Assembly: GCF_020923495.1 (NCBI RefSeq)
Contig: NZ_CP064048.1
Location: 769,501 to 833,500 of the forward strand
Length of the DNA: 64,000 nucleotides
Direction of reading: 5' to 3'
From: Brevibacillus sedimenti
GTDB lineage: Bacteria > Bacillota > Bacilli > Brevibacillales > Brevibacillaceae
Both the position numbers and the translations under genes were made by a program. Each line of letters begins with the position of its first letter. The first letter of the stretch is position 1. This document shows positions 39,213 to 47,607 of the stretch, one piece after another. Below the pieces are notes generated by a model that saw only the letters and a list, made by a program, of their open reading frames with translations, was not told where the DNA came from and ran no database searches.

Positions 39213-39247
39213 CAAAAAAATACCCTTCGCCGGTAAACGACGAAGGG
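39213..39247 (-). terminator. Terminator of the glycosyltransferase operon
   Basis: CCCTTCG pairs with CGAAGGG on the minus strand and is followed by TATTTTTTTG, 18 bases beyond the stop. Confidence 0.8.
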
Positions 39248-39264
39248 CCAGTAATATCGCCTGA

Positions 39265-40478
39265 CTAAAATCTGAGGGTCTTGTCCCATACCGGTTCCAC
39301 GTTCACGCGCCGACGCTTGTACTCCAGGACAGCGGCGCGCACCAGCAGGAACAGCCACAGCTGCGAATAGGTAACATACATGATAAAGGAGACGGCCAGA
39401 TTGACGGGACTTGCCATGTCGTCCGCCACTTCCGCGCTCAAGAGTTGGATCACGTAGATCAGCCACGCCTCAAACCACAGCAGGAGCAGGGGGACCGTGT
39501 ACGACGTGTGGACGATCCCCAGCACGCCCAACAGAAACCACGCATCGGAAATGAACAAGACAGCCGCAAACACGATGTAGATGGACAAAATGTGAACCGC
39601 GTGCAAAACAACGTGCCGCTCGCGCCACGCCGGCTGTTCAAACATTTTACCGATCAACTGCAAGTTGCCCTGCATCCATCTCGTTCGCTGTCTCAGCCAC
39701 ACGGCAAATGTCTGAGGCTCCTGCTCCCATGAGCGCGCCTGCGGTACAATCGGCAGCTTCCCTCCCAAAGCGGCAAGCGAGATCGACAGGTCGGCATCCT
39801 CGGCCAGGGCGGACGAATCCCAGCCGCCAGCGGCGACAATCGCCTCGCGCTTCACCACCAGATTGGTTCCGGTCAGCGTTCCCAAGCCAAACAAATACCA
39901 CCGTCCGCATTGCATCAGCAGTTGGAAGACGGCAAACTCCAGGGCGATCATTCGCGTCAGCCCGTTTTTCTCCGCGTTCAGGGTTTTCACGTAGCCGACA
40001 GCCCCTGCCGCCCCCGGCGTCTGCACGGCCGCCTCGATCAACAGCCGCAGGGCGTCCGGCTCCGGCTGGTTGTCGGCGTCATACACGGCGATGTATTGTT
40101 CCCGCGCCAGCGTCAGACCGTAGTTCAGCACCCGTCCCTTTCCCTTCGGCGTTCCCGGGGGACTTTGACATGACGAATGTGGGGAAACATCGACGCGTAA
40201 TAGTCGGCGATGTCCCCGGTGGCGTCGGAGGAACTGTCGTTCAGTACATACACCGTCAGCGGCCCGTCATACTTTAGTCTCGCCATGGCATCCAGCGTCT
40301 GGGCCAAGACCTTTTCCTCATTGTAGGCGGCGATGAGAATGGCGACGCTGGGGTATTCGTCAAGCGGAGGGGACGGAGCCGTTTTTGACCGGAACGCAAG
40401 ACCGGCGACACACAGCACCGAATAATAGAGAAGCAGCAGCCAAAACAAGGCCGCAATAACAGGCAGGATCACTGACAC
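39265..40478 (-). pseudogene. Processive family 2 glycosyltransferase, frameshifted
   Basis: Two frames together encode one membrane glycosyltransferase of the BcsA/IcaA/hyaluronan-synthase type. The first (40125-40478) has an N-terminal membrane helix and AILIAAYNEEKVLAQTL; the second (39265 to about 40161) has GKGRVLNYGL, YDADNQPEPDAL, TGTNLVVKREA, EDADLS and the processivity motif QRTRWMQGN, then three to four membrane spans. The frames meet at a run of five C residues on the minus strand (40157-40161); adding one C restores one continuous protein of about 404 residues (VKVPPGTPKGKGRV). All catalytic motifs are intact, so this is either a recent mutation, slippage-controlled switching, or a sequencing error. 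Start GTG 40478 overlaps the upstream gene by ten bases. It probably made an exopolysaccharide. Confidence 0.85.
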
Positions 40479-41320
40479 GGTTCAGGAACTCCTCTCCGCT
40501 GCACGGATGCGTCATAATCCGCACTCCATTCTTCCAGCAGGGCCTCCACCGCAGACCAGTCCTGGAACACGAACAAGTCTTCAAGCCGCACCCACGACAT
40601 GACCAGGTCTGCGCGAATCCTGCGCTGCTGGTGCAGCAGCCGGTGAAACCGCCGCAGCATGCGATGAGCCCCTTCCCGGTCGCAGCGCTGCAGCACAATC
40701 GCGATCGTCGAGGGCGAAATGCGTCCCACAATGTCAAACTGATCGCGCACGGACTTAAGCGCCGCCTCTCCCACCACCTGCAGCACCGTTTCCGGCGTGT
40801 AGCGCTGACCGCCAAACCCGTCAACGTATGAAGGAACGGGCACAAACACAATCATGCCCGGTTCGTTTCGCCGGCGCAGGGAGACCATGATCGCTTTCAA
40901 GCGGTCCTTAAACTCATTTGCACTGAGCACAGACACCGCCTCGTCCATTTTGCGCAGCGCGGCAATCTGCCGCTGCGCTTCCTCATATTGACGTGCCCAC
41001 CTGCGCAGCTCAGTCGCCTGCGCCCATGACGCAGCCATCAGCACCAACACCGCAAGCTGATATACGATGGATTGGGATTGCGTACCAATGTCCCACCCCA
41101 ATTTCCACCCCTGTGCCACAGCAAAAAAGGCGTGTAGCAAAATGACGGCGACCAGCAAGGTGAAGGAGCCGAGTGGGGACAAGTACAGGAACAGACCGTA
41201 CAGCAGGGCAGCGGCTACCAATACAAGCCAGGCGACGCTCACAGGCACCTGCATGACCAGCCAGACTGTCATCGCAATTTGAATCAGCGTTAATGCGGCA
41301 ATACCAATGCTTCGTTTCAT
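40469..41320 (-). CDS. Membrane protein with degenerate GGDEF domain
   Basis: A 283-residue protein with four N-terminal membrane helices (1 to about 100), a short coiled coil (RRWARQYEEAQRQIAAL) and a C-terminal domain of about 150 residues that follows the diguanylate cyclase layout: LSANEFKDRLKAIM, TPETVLQVVGEAAL, then FDIVGRISPSTIAIVLQ where active enzymes have RxGGDEF. The catalytic motif is lost, so it cannot make cyclic di-GMP but may sense a nucleotide or act as a partner, comparable in principle to PelD. Its overlap with the downstream polysaccharide synthase gene suggests that it regulates that enzyme. The assignment comes from pattern alignment by eye. Confidence 0.75.
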   Translation of the reverse strand: MKRSIGIAALTLIQIAMTVWLVMQVPVSVAWLVLVAAALLYGLFLYLSPLGSFTLLVAVILLHAFFAVAQGWKLGWDIGTQSQSIVYQLAVLVLMAASWAQATELRRWARQYEEAQRQIAALRKMDEAVSVLSANEFKDRLKAIMVSLRRRNEPGMIVFVPVPSYVDGFGGQRYTPETVLQVVGEAALKSVRDQFDIVGRISPSTIAIVLQRCDREGAHRMLRRFHRLLHQQRRIRADLVMSWVRLEDLFVFQDWSAVEALLEEWSADYDASVQRRGVPEPCQ

Positions 41321-41520
41321 GACTCTTTTCCCGATTCTATGACTTTGATATCATGCTGTCTCGTATTATGGCACCAGTCAATTATATTGGCCATCAACAA
41401 TTTATACCACATACGCTCTGGGCTGCTTTCGGTCAGTGACAGACCAACAACAGGCACAAGAAAACCGTTCCGCTCGATTCCAACGACTTGATTGTGCATG
41501 AAATAAAAGTATTCACACAT
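41317..41520 (-). CDS. Short protein heading the glycosyltransferase operon
   Basis: A 67-residue frame whose stop overlaps the next start codon as ATGA, the usual sign of translational coupling. No family is recognised; the protein is mixed alpha/beta with no membrane span (QVVGIERNGFLVPVVGLSL). No good Shine-Dalgarno precedes ATG 41520, and an internal ATG (41499) has none either, so the start is uncertain. Two consensus DnaA boxes lie 13 to 33 bases upstream. Confidence 0.45.
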   Translation of the reverse strand: MCEYFYFMHNQVVGIERNGFLVPVVGLSLTESSPERMWYKLLMANIIDWCHNTRQHDIKVIESGKES

Positions 41521-41532
41521 TTACCAACAGAG

Positions 41533-41553
41533 TTATTCACAAACTGTGGATAA
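41533..41553. promoter_or_regulatory. Two inverted consensus DnaA boxes
   Basis: TTATTCACA (41533-41541) and TGTGGATAA (41545-41553, the complement of TTATCCACA) both match TTATNCACA perfectly and are separated by three bases, in the presumed promoter region of the glycosyltransferase operon. Confidence 0.5.
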
Positions 41554-41576
41554 GTGATTGAGAGTACGTGGCCGCT

Positions 41577-41983
41577 GCAAAAGAAACAGCCACTCGATTT
41601 CCGAGTGACTGCCAGACTGAAGACAAACGGTTCATTGAGTTAGCGTCCACAAAAAATGATTTCCAGGCCGAAAGGCCTGCCCATTCATCAACCGAAGCGG
41701 AAGACAATGGGCATCGCATGGAGGGATGGGCCAAGCGAGCTCCTTTGACGACCGACTCAGCGGAAAAACGCCAGACGCGGGAATCAACAGGGGACACAAG
41801 TCTCACTTCCTCGAAATACCCAGATGTTTGTCCCTGCCCGCGTCTCGTTTTGGAGCGGACATCATTCGCTTCTGTGCTGGGCGTCAAGCGAGCGAGCCGG
41901 CCCGATCTCCCATGCGCCGTGGACTTTGTCTACACGCTGACAGCCACTCGATTTCCGAGTGACTGCTGTCATGTCACTTTTGC
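41577..41983. mobile_element. Roughly 400-bp nested palindromic element (MITE-like or structured RNA)
   Basis: The 27-base block ACAGCCACTCGATTTCCGAG... occurs at 41586 and again at 41940. Each is a hairpin (CACTCG/CGAGTG), and towards the interior each is followed by AGACAAA in opposite orientation. Reading the minus strand from the right end, complementary segments nest: AGACAAA with TTTGTCT, GTCCAC with GTGGAC, CGCATGG with CCATGCG, TTGACG with CGTCAA, AAAACG with CGTTTT, AGACGCGGG with CCCGCGTCT and CAGGGACA with TGTCCCCTG. Side hairpins GCCCATT/AATGGGC and CAGGCC/GGCCTG also occur. GCAAAAG/CTTTTGC extends the ends. No convincing protein is encoded. Confidence 0.7.
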
Positions 41984-42304
41984 GATGCCTGAACAAAATG
42001 CCAGCAACCGTTCTTCAGCCAACGCTGCATCTCCTCTAATTTCAAACAGCATTTTCAAATGGCTGGCTTGCGAGATCGACAGTCGTGCCGCATGATACAG
42101 ATCGGGCTTTTTCTGTGAAACGACAATCATCACTTCCGACACCGGCGAGACGATCCCCTTTATTCGCAACAGTTCGTTCAGGATGAAAATGAACTGTTTC
42201 ACAGTCACTCTGTCGGCTGAATTGTTCAGCGCCAGGACTTCTTCAATTAATTGTTTGGCACGTTCCTTCTGCAACGTTTTGAAATTGGGTATATGCAGTT
42301 CCAT
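41969..42304 (-). CDS. Hypothetical protein
   Basis: A 111-residue, mostly helical cytosolic protein without a recognised domain. GGAGAGAGGTG is well placed before ATG 42304. Visible features are KERAKQLIEEVLALNN and a predicted helix-turn-helix-like or repeat-like arrangement (TVKQFIFILNELLRIKG, HAARLSISQASHLKMLFEI). It lies 69 bases downstream of the GGDEF-EAL gene and may be co-transcribed with it. Its last codons form part of the right end of the palindromic element. Confidence 0.7.
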   Translation of the reverse strand: MELHIPNFKTLQKERAKQLIEEVLALNNSADRVTVKQFIFILNELLRIKGIVSPVSEVMIVVSQKKPDLYHAARLSISQASHLKMLFEIRGDAALAEERLLAFCSGIAKVT

Positions 42305-42373
42305 GATTTCACCTCTCTCCTGCAGATACCCTGATCGTTCGGAAAATAAACCTGACGAGTTCGACGTGTGTGG

Positions 42374-44491
42374 TCACGCCTCAGCCGCTTTCAGCAAGGT
42401 TTCTATTTCCTGACGCGGGATTGGTTTGCTGAACAGATAGCCTTGTCCTTCGCGGCAGCCTTCTGCATGCAGGAAAGCCAACTGCTCTTCCCTTTCCACA
42501 CCCTCGGCAATCACATTCAGGTGCAGAGTTTGGGCAATGGTCAAGATCGCCCGGACAATCGCCTGACTTTCCTTGTTCGTGTGCACATCCCGAATAAAGG
42601 AAGCGTCAATTTTTATCGTGTCGACCGGGAGATGTTTGACGTAGCTGAACGAGCTGTAGCCCGTTCCAAAGTCGTCGATCGAAATATGGACGCCCAGATC
42701 GCGAATCGATTGCAGGATCGGGACCGCATTGTCCGTTTCCGCGAAGATGCTCTCCGTAATCTCAAGCTCCAGCCACTGCGGTTCCAGTCCGGTATCCTCC
42801 AGAATCTCCCTGACTCTCTCCACCAGATCGGGTTGAAAAAACTGCCGTACGGACAGATTGACCGATACGCGAAAAGGGGCGTACCCTTCTGCCTGCCAGG
42901 CTCGATTTTGCTCGCAAGCACGGCGCAGAATCCATTCCCCGATCGGGACGATCAGCCCTGTCTCTTCTGCGATCGGAATAAACTTGTTGGGCGGGATTCT
43001 TCCCAATTCCGGATGATTCCAGCGGACAAGCGCCTCCGCTCCCACCAGCTTTCCGGTCAGCAGCTCATATTTGGGTTGATAATCAATGTGGAAATGCTCG
43101 TGCTCCATCGCTTTACGCAGTTCATTTTCCAACAGGATGCGTTCCAACGATTTCTCTTCAATGGACGGATGGAAAAATTCAAATCCATTCCTTCCGCGTT
43201 CTTTCACAAAATACAGCGCCATATCCGCCCGTTTCAGCAGCTCGTCGGCCTCTCGTCCATCTGCAGGAAAGACAGCAATGCCCATGCTGCAGGAAAGATT
43301 GTGCTGTCGGCCATTGACCTCCAGCGGTTCTTCCAGCCGCTCGCGAATTCTCTGGGCGATTTGATCCACCTGGTCTCTGCCCGATATGTGGGGCAGCAAG
43401 ATGGTAAACTCGTCTCCTCCCAAACGAGCGACCACATCGTTTTCCCCGAGGCACTGCTTGATTCTTTTCGCAATCTCTGCGAGGATGACATCGCCCACTT
43501 CATGTCCCCACGAATCGTTGATTTGCTTAAACCGGTCCACGTCGAGAAACATGACCGCCAATTGGGACTGGAATCGCTTCGCCTGGTACACTTCTTTTCG
43601 CAAGCGATCAACAAAGAGCCTGCGGTTGGGCAGATCCGTCAACGTATCATGGTAGGCCAAATGGAAAATGGTTTGTTCCCATTGTTTTCTTTCCGTTACG
43701 TCCCGCATGACGAGCACCAGGTTCTTTACATCGCCGCACGAGTCCAGGATCGGGTTCCCTTTTGTTTCCAGATAGAGGACCCGTCCGCTGTTGGTGCGGA
43801 CACGAAATTCCAGCAGAGAAGACGTTTTTCTCGCTGCACAGATTTCCTTGAGATAATTCGTCACCAGTTCGCGATCTTCTTCATGCACCCATTGCAGCAA
43901 ATGACTTGTCCCCAGCTCGCCTGCATCATCGCCGAAAAAGGTCTGATGCGATGGAGAAAGGTACACAAACGTGCCTTTGCAATCAATGATGGCAATTAAA
44001 TCGGAGCAGTTTTCCGCAATCACGCGATACTTTTCTTCACTTTGCCTCGCCTCTTCTTCGGCTTTCTTGCGCAGACTGATATCATTTCGGATCGAGACGT
44101 ACTGATACGGTTTCCCCTGTTCGTTTACAAACGGCACAATGGTGGTGTCCACCCAGTAAAAGGAACCGTCCTTTGCCCGATTGCGTATTTCGCCGCGCCA
44201 GACTTGCCCCGCTCCAATGGTCGCCCACATCTCCTTGAAGAACTCTTTCGAATGGTACCCCGAATTCAAAATGCGATGATCCTGGCCGATCAGTTCTTCC
44301 CGTGTATATTTCGAGATGGTACAAAACTGATCATTGGCGTGCATAATGATGCCGCGATGATCGGTAATGGCCAAAATGGAAGATTGGTCCAACGCATATT
44401 TGATATCTGCCAGCTCTTTGACAACACGTGTCAGCTTCTCGTCTGTTTTAGACAGAAGGTACTCCAGTTGATGGTCAGTCAACGTTTTCAT
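42374..44491 (-). CDS. PAS-PAS-GGDEF-EAL cyclic di-GMP turnover protein
   Basis: A 705-residue cytosolic sensor enzyme. A short coiled coil precedes PAS 1 (about 45-150, ILAITDHRGIIMHANDQF), PAS 2 (about 165-285), an intact GGDEF cyclase domain (about 290-450, VVARLGGDEFTILLP) and an intact EAL phosphodiesterase domain (about 460-700) with EALVRW, VNLSVRQF, ELEITES and IDDFGTGYSS plus DTIKIDASFI. Both active sites look competent, so net activity depends on the PAS inputs, which carry no clear haem or flavin signature. It is near the degenerate GGDEF/polysaccharide operon and the chemotaxis receptor, consistent with a motility/matrix switch. Confidence 0.94.
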   Translation of the reverse strand: MKTLTDHQLEYLLSKTDEKLTRVVKELADIKYALDQSSILAITDHRGIIMHANDQFCTISKYTREELIGQDHRILNSGYHSKEFFKEMWATIGAGQVWRGEIRNRAKDGSFYWVDTTIVPFVNEQGKPYQYVSIRNDISLRKKAEEEARQSEEKYRVIAENCSDLIAIIDCKGTFVYLSPSHQTFFGDDAGELGTSHLLQWVHEEDRELVTNYLKEICAARKTSSLLEFRVRTNSGRVLYLETKGNPILDSCGDVKNLVLVMRDVTERKQWEQTIFHLAYHDTLTDLPNRRLFVDRLRKEVYQAKRFQSQLAVMFLDVDRFKQINDSWGHEVGDVILAEIAKRIKQCLGENDVVARLGGDEFTILLPHISGRDQVDQIAQRIRERLEEPLEVNGRQHNLSCSMGIAVFPADGREADELLKRADMALYFVKERGRNGFEFFHPSIEEKSLERILLENELRKAMEHEHFHIDYQPKYELLTGKLVGAEALVRWNHPELGRIPPNKFIPIAEETGLIVPIGEWILRRACEQNRAWQAEGYAPFRVSVNLSVRQFFQPDLVERVREILEDTGLEPQWLELEITESIFAETDNAVPILQSIRDLGVHISIDDFGTGYSSFSYVKHLPVDTIKIDASFIRDVHTNKESQAIVRAILTIAQTLHLNVIAEGVEREEQLAFLHAEGCREGQGYLFSKPIPRQEIETLLKAAEA

Positions 44492-44667
44492 CTGTTCTCA
44501 CCCACGAATCGAAGTTACAAAACTCCAAAAAACGGAAATTTTTTACGATCATTATACATGATTGTCCACTTATATGGCGCACATCTCACCATGCATTCCT
44601 TGTCATTTCTTTGAACGCGTCCTGTTCGTCGGAGCCGGCATCTCAGCCGAAAAAAGCATGTCCGCAA

Positions 44668-44713
44668 AAGGAAAACCGGCGTATGGGACCACATGCGGCC
44701 GCGGACGCCGGTT
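44668..44713 (-). terminator. Terminator-like hairpin
   Basis: AACCGGCGT pairs with ACGCCGGTT on the minus strand across a GC-rich loop, followed by TTCCTTTT. It directly follows the stop of the fragment at 44713-44940. Confidence 0.55.
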
Positions 44714-44940
44714 CATTTGCTGACAGTCCAGCGCGATTCTCCATGCGAATCGCGCAGGTACAAACCTTCTGTTGTTACGATGGTTCCAAGCAGCTCCATA
44801 CTTTCTGGATTTCCGATGAACATCGGCATGTTCAACTCATAATTTGACCAGATGCATACCTGCATCTTTTCAAAAACAAATACAGACGAAACAGCTTCCC
44901 GCAGACCCAGCTCCAGCAATACTTCCAGGTCAGCGAGCTC
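44713..44940 (-). pseudogene. Remnant of an unidentified gene
   Basis: A 75-codon open stretch without ATG and immediately preceded by a TGA, but with protein-like composition (LADLEVLLELGLREAVSS, VCIWSNYELNMPMFIGN) and a terminator at its end. It reads like the C-terminal end of a truncated gene. No family is recognised. The flanking bases 44941-45370 hold no supportable gene on either strand. Confidence 0.35.
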
Positions 44941-45371
44941 TCAGATTATTTGGAATGGCGAGAAACTCAGAAAACGAAGGCGGTGTCTAAAGTGTCCCGC
45001 ATTGGCTAATTCATTTCTCTAACGGAAGAGAATTTACACACAAATATGGACTTGATCCTATCGCCAAAAGCTAACACATATGTAAACCCACCACCATCCT
45101 GAGAGCATACAGTAAATCATTCTTGGTTTTGTCACATCACGGCTATGCAAGCGTGAACCGCAATTCTGCAAATCCTTATGCAATACTAGCGTCATACCTG
45201 CCTCTCTACTGCACCTTAACACGCTTGTTTGCGGCGGGAACGGGAAGAATTCTTGTATCCCACGTCTCCCATATTTTCAGAAACCTAGCATCACTTCATC
45301 AGGAGCATAAATTTTTGCGGTGCGTGTTGCGTTTGGCATTGTCCCTTACAAGCGGGGAAAGTCCCGAAAAA

Positions 45372-45414
45372 CAAAAAGAAACCCCAGACGAGTAATTGAT
45401 TACTCGTTTGGGGT
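45372..45414 (-). terminator. Terminator after the fourth toxin cassette
   Basis: ACCCCAAACGAGTAAT pairs with ATTACTCGTCTGGGGT on the minus strand, followed by TTCTTTTTG. It closely resembles the terminator at 51531-51571. Confidence 0.88.
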
Positions 45415-45429
45415 AAGTGTGCTATTGAA

Positions 45430-45987
45430 TCACATTAGGTTTGCTTCCTTCAGTACATCAATCTCATCATCGCTAAGGTCTTGTAAAGCCAGACCTGCAA
45501 GTATCCTTTGGTTGTCAAGTAAGCAACTTAACTGGTTACTTACTTCCACCATAGCTGCTACTTCAAAACCATAAAATAAACAATACAAGGTGTTGTTAAC
45601 AAGTTGGAAGTTGAATTTTCCTTTTACGTCATGGTAAAACCCATCCGTAGTTTCCTTACGATCGAAACTAAATACAGGTAAACCTCTTAACTTTTCATGG
45701 TTGCAAAATGAATTAGACTCCTGAGTAACTGTTTCACTTATAAAGAATCTTATTTCTCTCAGAATACCATCGTTAGGAGAGATATCATCCCTGACATCCA
45801 AGGATACCGTTAATGGTTCTGCTTCACCATACAGCCTCCATTGAACGCCGCCCTGAAATAAGTAAGGCTTCGCAGGTGCAGGTACATCTACAGAAACTGT
45901 TACAAGCACAAATTTATCACCCATATATTCGATACTACGTGAAACCGATATAAAATTTTCAGTGGCAGACTTACAAAGTAATTTCAT
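45430..45987 (-). CDS. Putative immunity protein of orphan RHS cassette 3
   Basis: A 185-residue acidic, beta-rich cytosolic protein (MKLLCKSATENFISVSRS, GVQWRLYGEAEPLTVSLDV). ATG 45987, behind TTGGAGG, begins 17 bases after the stop codon of an RHS-toxin fragment, the usual place of a cognate immunity gene. No family is recognised, so immunity is inferred from position, size and AT-rich composition that matches the toxin tip. Confidence 0.65.
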   Translation of the reverse strand: MKLLCKSATENFISVSRSIEYMGDKFVLVTVSVDVPAPAKPYLFQGGVQWRLYGEAEPLTVSLDVRDDISPNDGILREIRFFISETVTQESNSFCNHEKLRGLPVFSFDRKETTDGFYHDVKGKFNFQLVNNTLYCLFYGFEVAAMVEVSNQLSCLLDNQRILAGLALQDLSDDEIDVLKEANLM

Positions 45988-46003
45988 AATGTATTCCTCC
46001 AAT

Positions 46004-47362
46004 TTACCTGAACAATGCATGGTAAATAACTGCCTCAGCCTCAGTTATATTAATCCCTATTTCCCATTGTCCTACAGTCATGAAGTTCCTACCCGGTTTA
46101 AGATTGGGCATGGCTTTCTCAACTGCAGACCTAAAACTGGTTAGCATTGCCTGTTCAATCATCTGTTTACTCTGCGTACTTAAATTGATTACTCTCTCAT
46201 TTTTCAACATGTAATCAATCATATGTTTTGTAGCAATAGGATGTACCCATATCTCGTGTCCACCTGCTTTTAAACCGCTCAGTACAAATGATTTAGGGAT
46301 GTTTGTTCCTTTGACTGCTGCTTGTGTAACCTTTATAGTATCCCAGACAGTTACTGCCGTTTTTCCTGCTCCTGCCGCCTTAGCTCCCCATAAGAATTTT
46401 GGAATTGGGGCAAACAACATGAAAGTATTAACCTCTAATGCTATATCTTCTCTTGCGCCTTCTACATGCTCATAAACTCCTTTAATTACACCATTTTCCA
46501 CAATGAAATCGTTATCATGCTTGTAATCAGGTTCATATCTACTCATATTACTTCTGTCGTTGCATGAACCTGCATGTGCCCATTTACCATCGGCCGATTC
46601 GCACCAATGCCCAGTCGGGTCAACAAACCTCAACGGATTATTATGCACATACGTATACCGGTTGAGGCTTAGCGGATTATCCACTTGCCCCTTATACGTA
46701 TCCTCTGAAATAAACCGTCCGATTTTCGGATCATAGTAGCGGGCACGCAGGTAGTAGTAACCGGTTTTTTCGTCGAAGATCTCACCGCTGTACTTGAACG
46801 GGTTGGACATGGTTTCCGTTTGCGCAACAAGGTTGCCCCACGAATCGTAGTCGTACCGGTTTAGCTCCGCACCGCTGCTGTCCGTGATGGATACAACATC
46901 GCCGTGGCTGTTGTACAGATAGTACCCTTGTTTGTTTGCCCCCACATCTTTGCGGAACAGCAGTTCGTTCCCCCAGATGTTGCGGGCCTTCACGTTTCCG
47001 GCGTTGTCCAGCTCTTCGATGACGTTTCCGTTCATGTAGACGTACTTTGTCTGGTTCCCGTTCTCTGCCTTTGTCGCACGCAGTCCGTTCCCGTAGTAGG
47101 TGTAGCTACCCTCATCGCCTGTCCGTTCATTGGCATAGCTGCGCAGGCGGTTCTGCTCGTCAAAGGTGTACGTCACCGTGTCGGTGTCGATCGGCAAGAC
47201 GCCCTCAAAGGATTTCCTGTTCCCCCGGGTGTCATACGCATAACGATTCGTGCCACTCGGCAGTGTTTCTTTTGTCAGACGGTCAATCTTGTCGTACTCA
47301 TAGGCAAACGTCGTTCCATTGCGCGTCATGGTCTGTATAGCGAATCTGATAGACACGGTCAA
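46004..47362 (-). CDS. Orphan RHS core fragment with C-terminal toxin (cassette 3)
   Basis: A 452-codon frame without a proper start (first codon TTG, no ribosome site, no signal peptide). Residues 1 to about 250 copy the RHS core of the full-length gene, ending ARYYDPKIGRFISED and NNPLRFVDPTGHW. A non-homologous tip of about 200 residues follows (HEIWVHPIATKHMIDYM, TVGQWEIGINITEAEAV), of unassigned toxin type. Near its 5' end the copy lacks about 290 bp found in the parent. Such promoterless tips become active only after recombination with a full RHS gene; that is inference. Confidence 0.8.
   Translation of the reverse strand: MTVSIRFAIQTMTRNGTTFAYEYDKIDRLTKETLPSGTNRYAYDTRGNRKSFEGVLPIDTDTVTYTFDEQNRLRSYANERTGDEGSYTYYGNGLRATKAENGNQTKYVYMNGNVIEELDNAGNVKARNIWGNELLFRKDVGANKQGYYLYNSHGDVVSITDSSGAELNRYDYDSWGNLVAQTETMSNPFKYSGEIFDEKTGYYYLRARYYDPKIGRFISEDTYKGQVDNPLSLNRYTYVHNNPLRFVDPTGHWCESADGKWAHAGSCNDRSNMSRYEPDYKHDNDFIVENGVIKGVYEHVEGAREDIALEVNTFMLFAPIPKFLWGAKAAGAGKTAVTVWDTIKVTQAAVKGTNIPKSFVLSGLKAGGHEIWVHPIATKHMIDYMLKNERVINLSTQSKQMIEQAMLTSFRSAVEKAMPNLKPGRNFMTVGQWEIGINITEAEAVIYHALFR
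46620..47327 (-). repeat. RHS core repeat, copy A
   Basis: This 708-bp block is nearly identical to 52534-53240 of the full-length RHS gene, beginning TCAACAAACCTCAACGG on the plus strand. Confidence 0.93.
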
Positions 47363-47433
47363 ATACCGTCTGGCGATTCAACCGATGGAACGGATCGTAG
47401 CTGTACTGGACCTCGCGATAAGTTGTCTTGGCA

Positions 47434-47518
47434 TACTATTTTCCAAGGGAATATATTCGCTAAGGGTGGGTCATTTTCATTCCGGCGAGCCTGGGTCAAT
47501 TATATCCCGGCGGTGACA
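47434..47518 (+). mobile_element. Solo IS21 terminal fragment
   Basis: About 85 bases match the istA-side end of the intact IS21 at 60322-60405 (GGGTGGGTCATTTTC... GGTCAATTATATCCCGG then CGGTGACA) with a few substitutions. The rest of the element is missing and RHS sequence lies directly to its left. Confidence 0.85.
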
Positions 47519-47607
47519 TGTATCGTGGTTTCGTTCCTTGTTGGGTAAAATATCCTTGCCTTGATTGTTGATACGGTTTGCTTTACGAGATCGTTGGGCT
47601 GCGTGTG

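Noticed and set aside
41537-41887. A 116-codon minus-strand frame within the palindromic element
   Set aside because: It crosses hairpins of the nested inverted repeat and shows no start signal or protein-like pattern.
41586-41966. Two identical 27-base blocks considered as a CRISPR array
   Set aside because: Only two copies about 350 bp apart, each a hairpin end of a larger palindrome, with no regular spacers or cas genes.
42368-43999. A 543-codon plus-strand frame opposite the GGDEF-EAL gene
   Set aside because: Antisense shadow; the minus strand carries complete GGDEF and EAL motifs.
45123-45395. A 90-codon plus-strand frame left of the toxin locus
   Set aside because: No ribosome site, unlikely composition, and it runs into the terminator of the opposite-strand gene.
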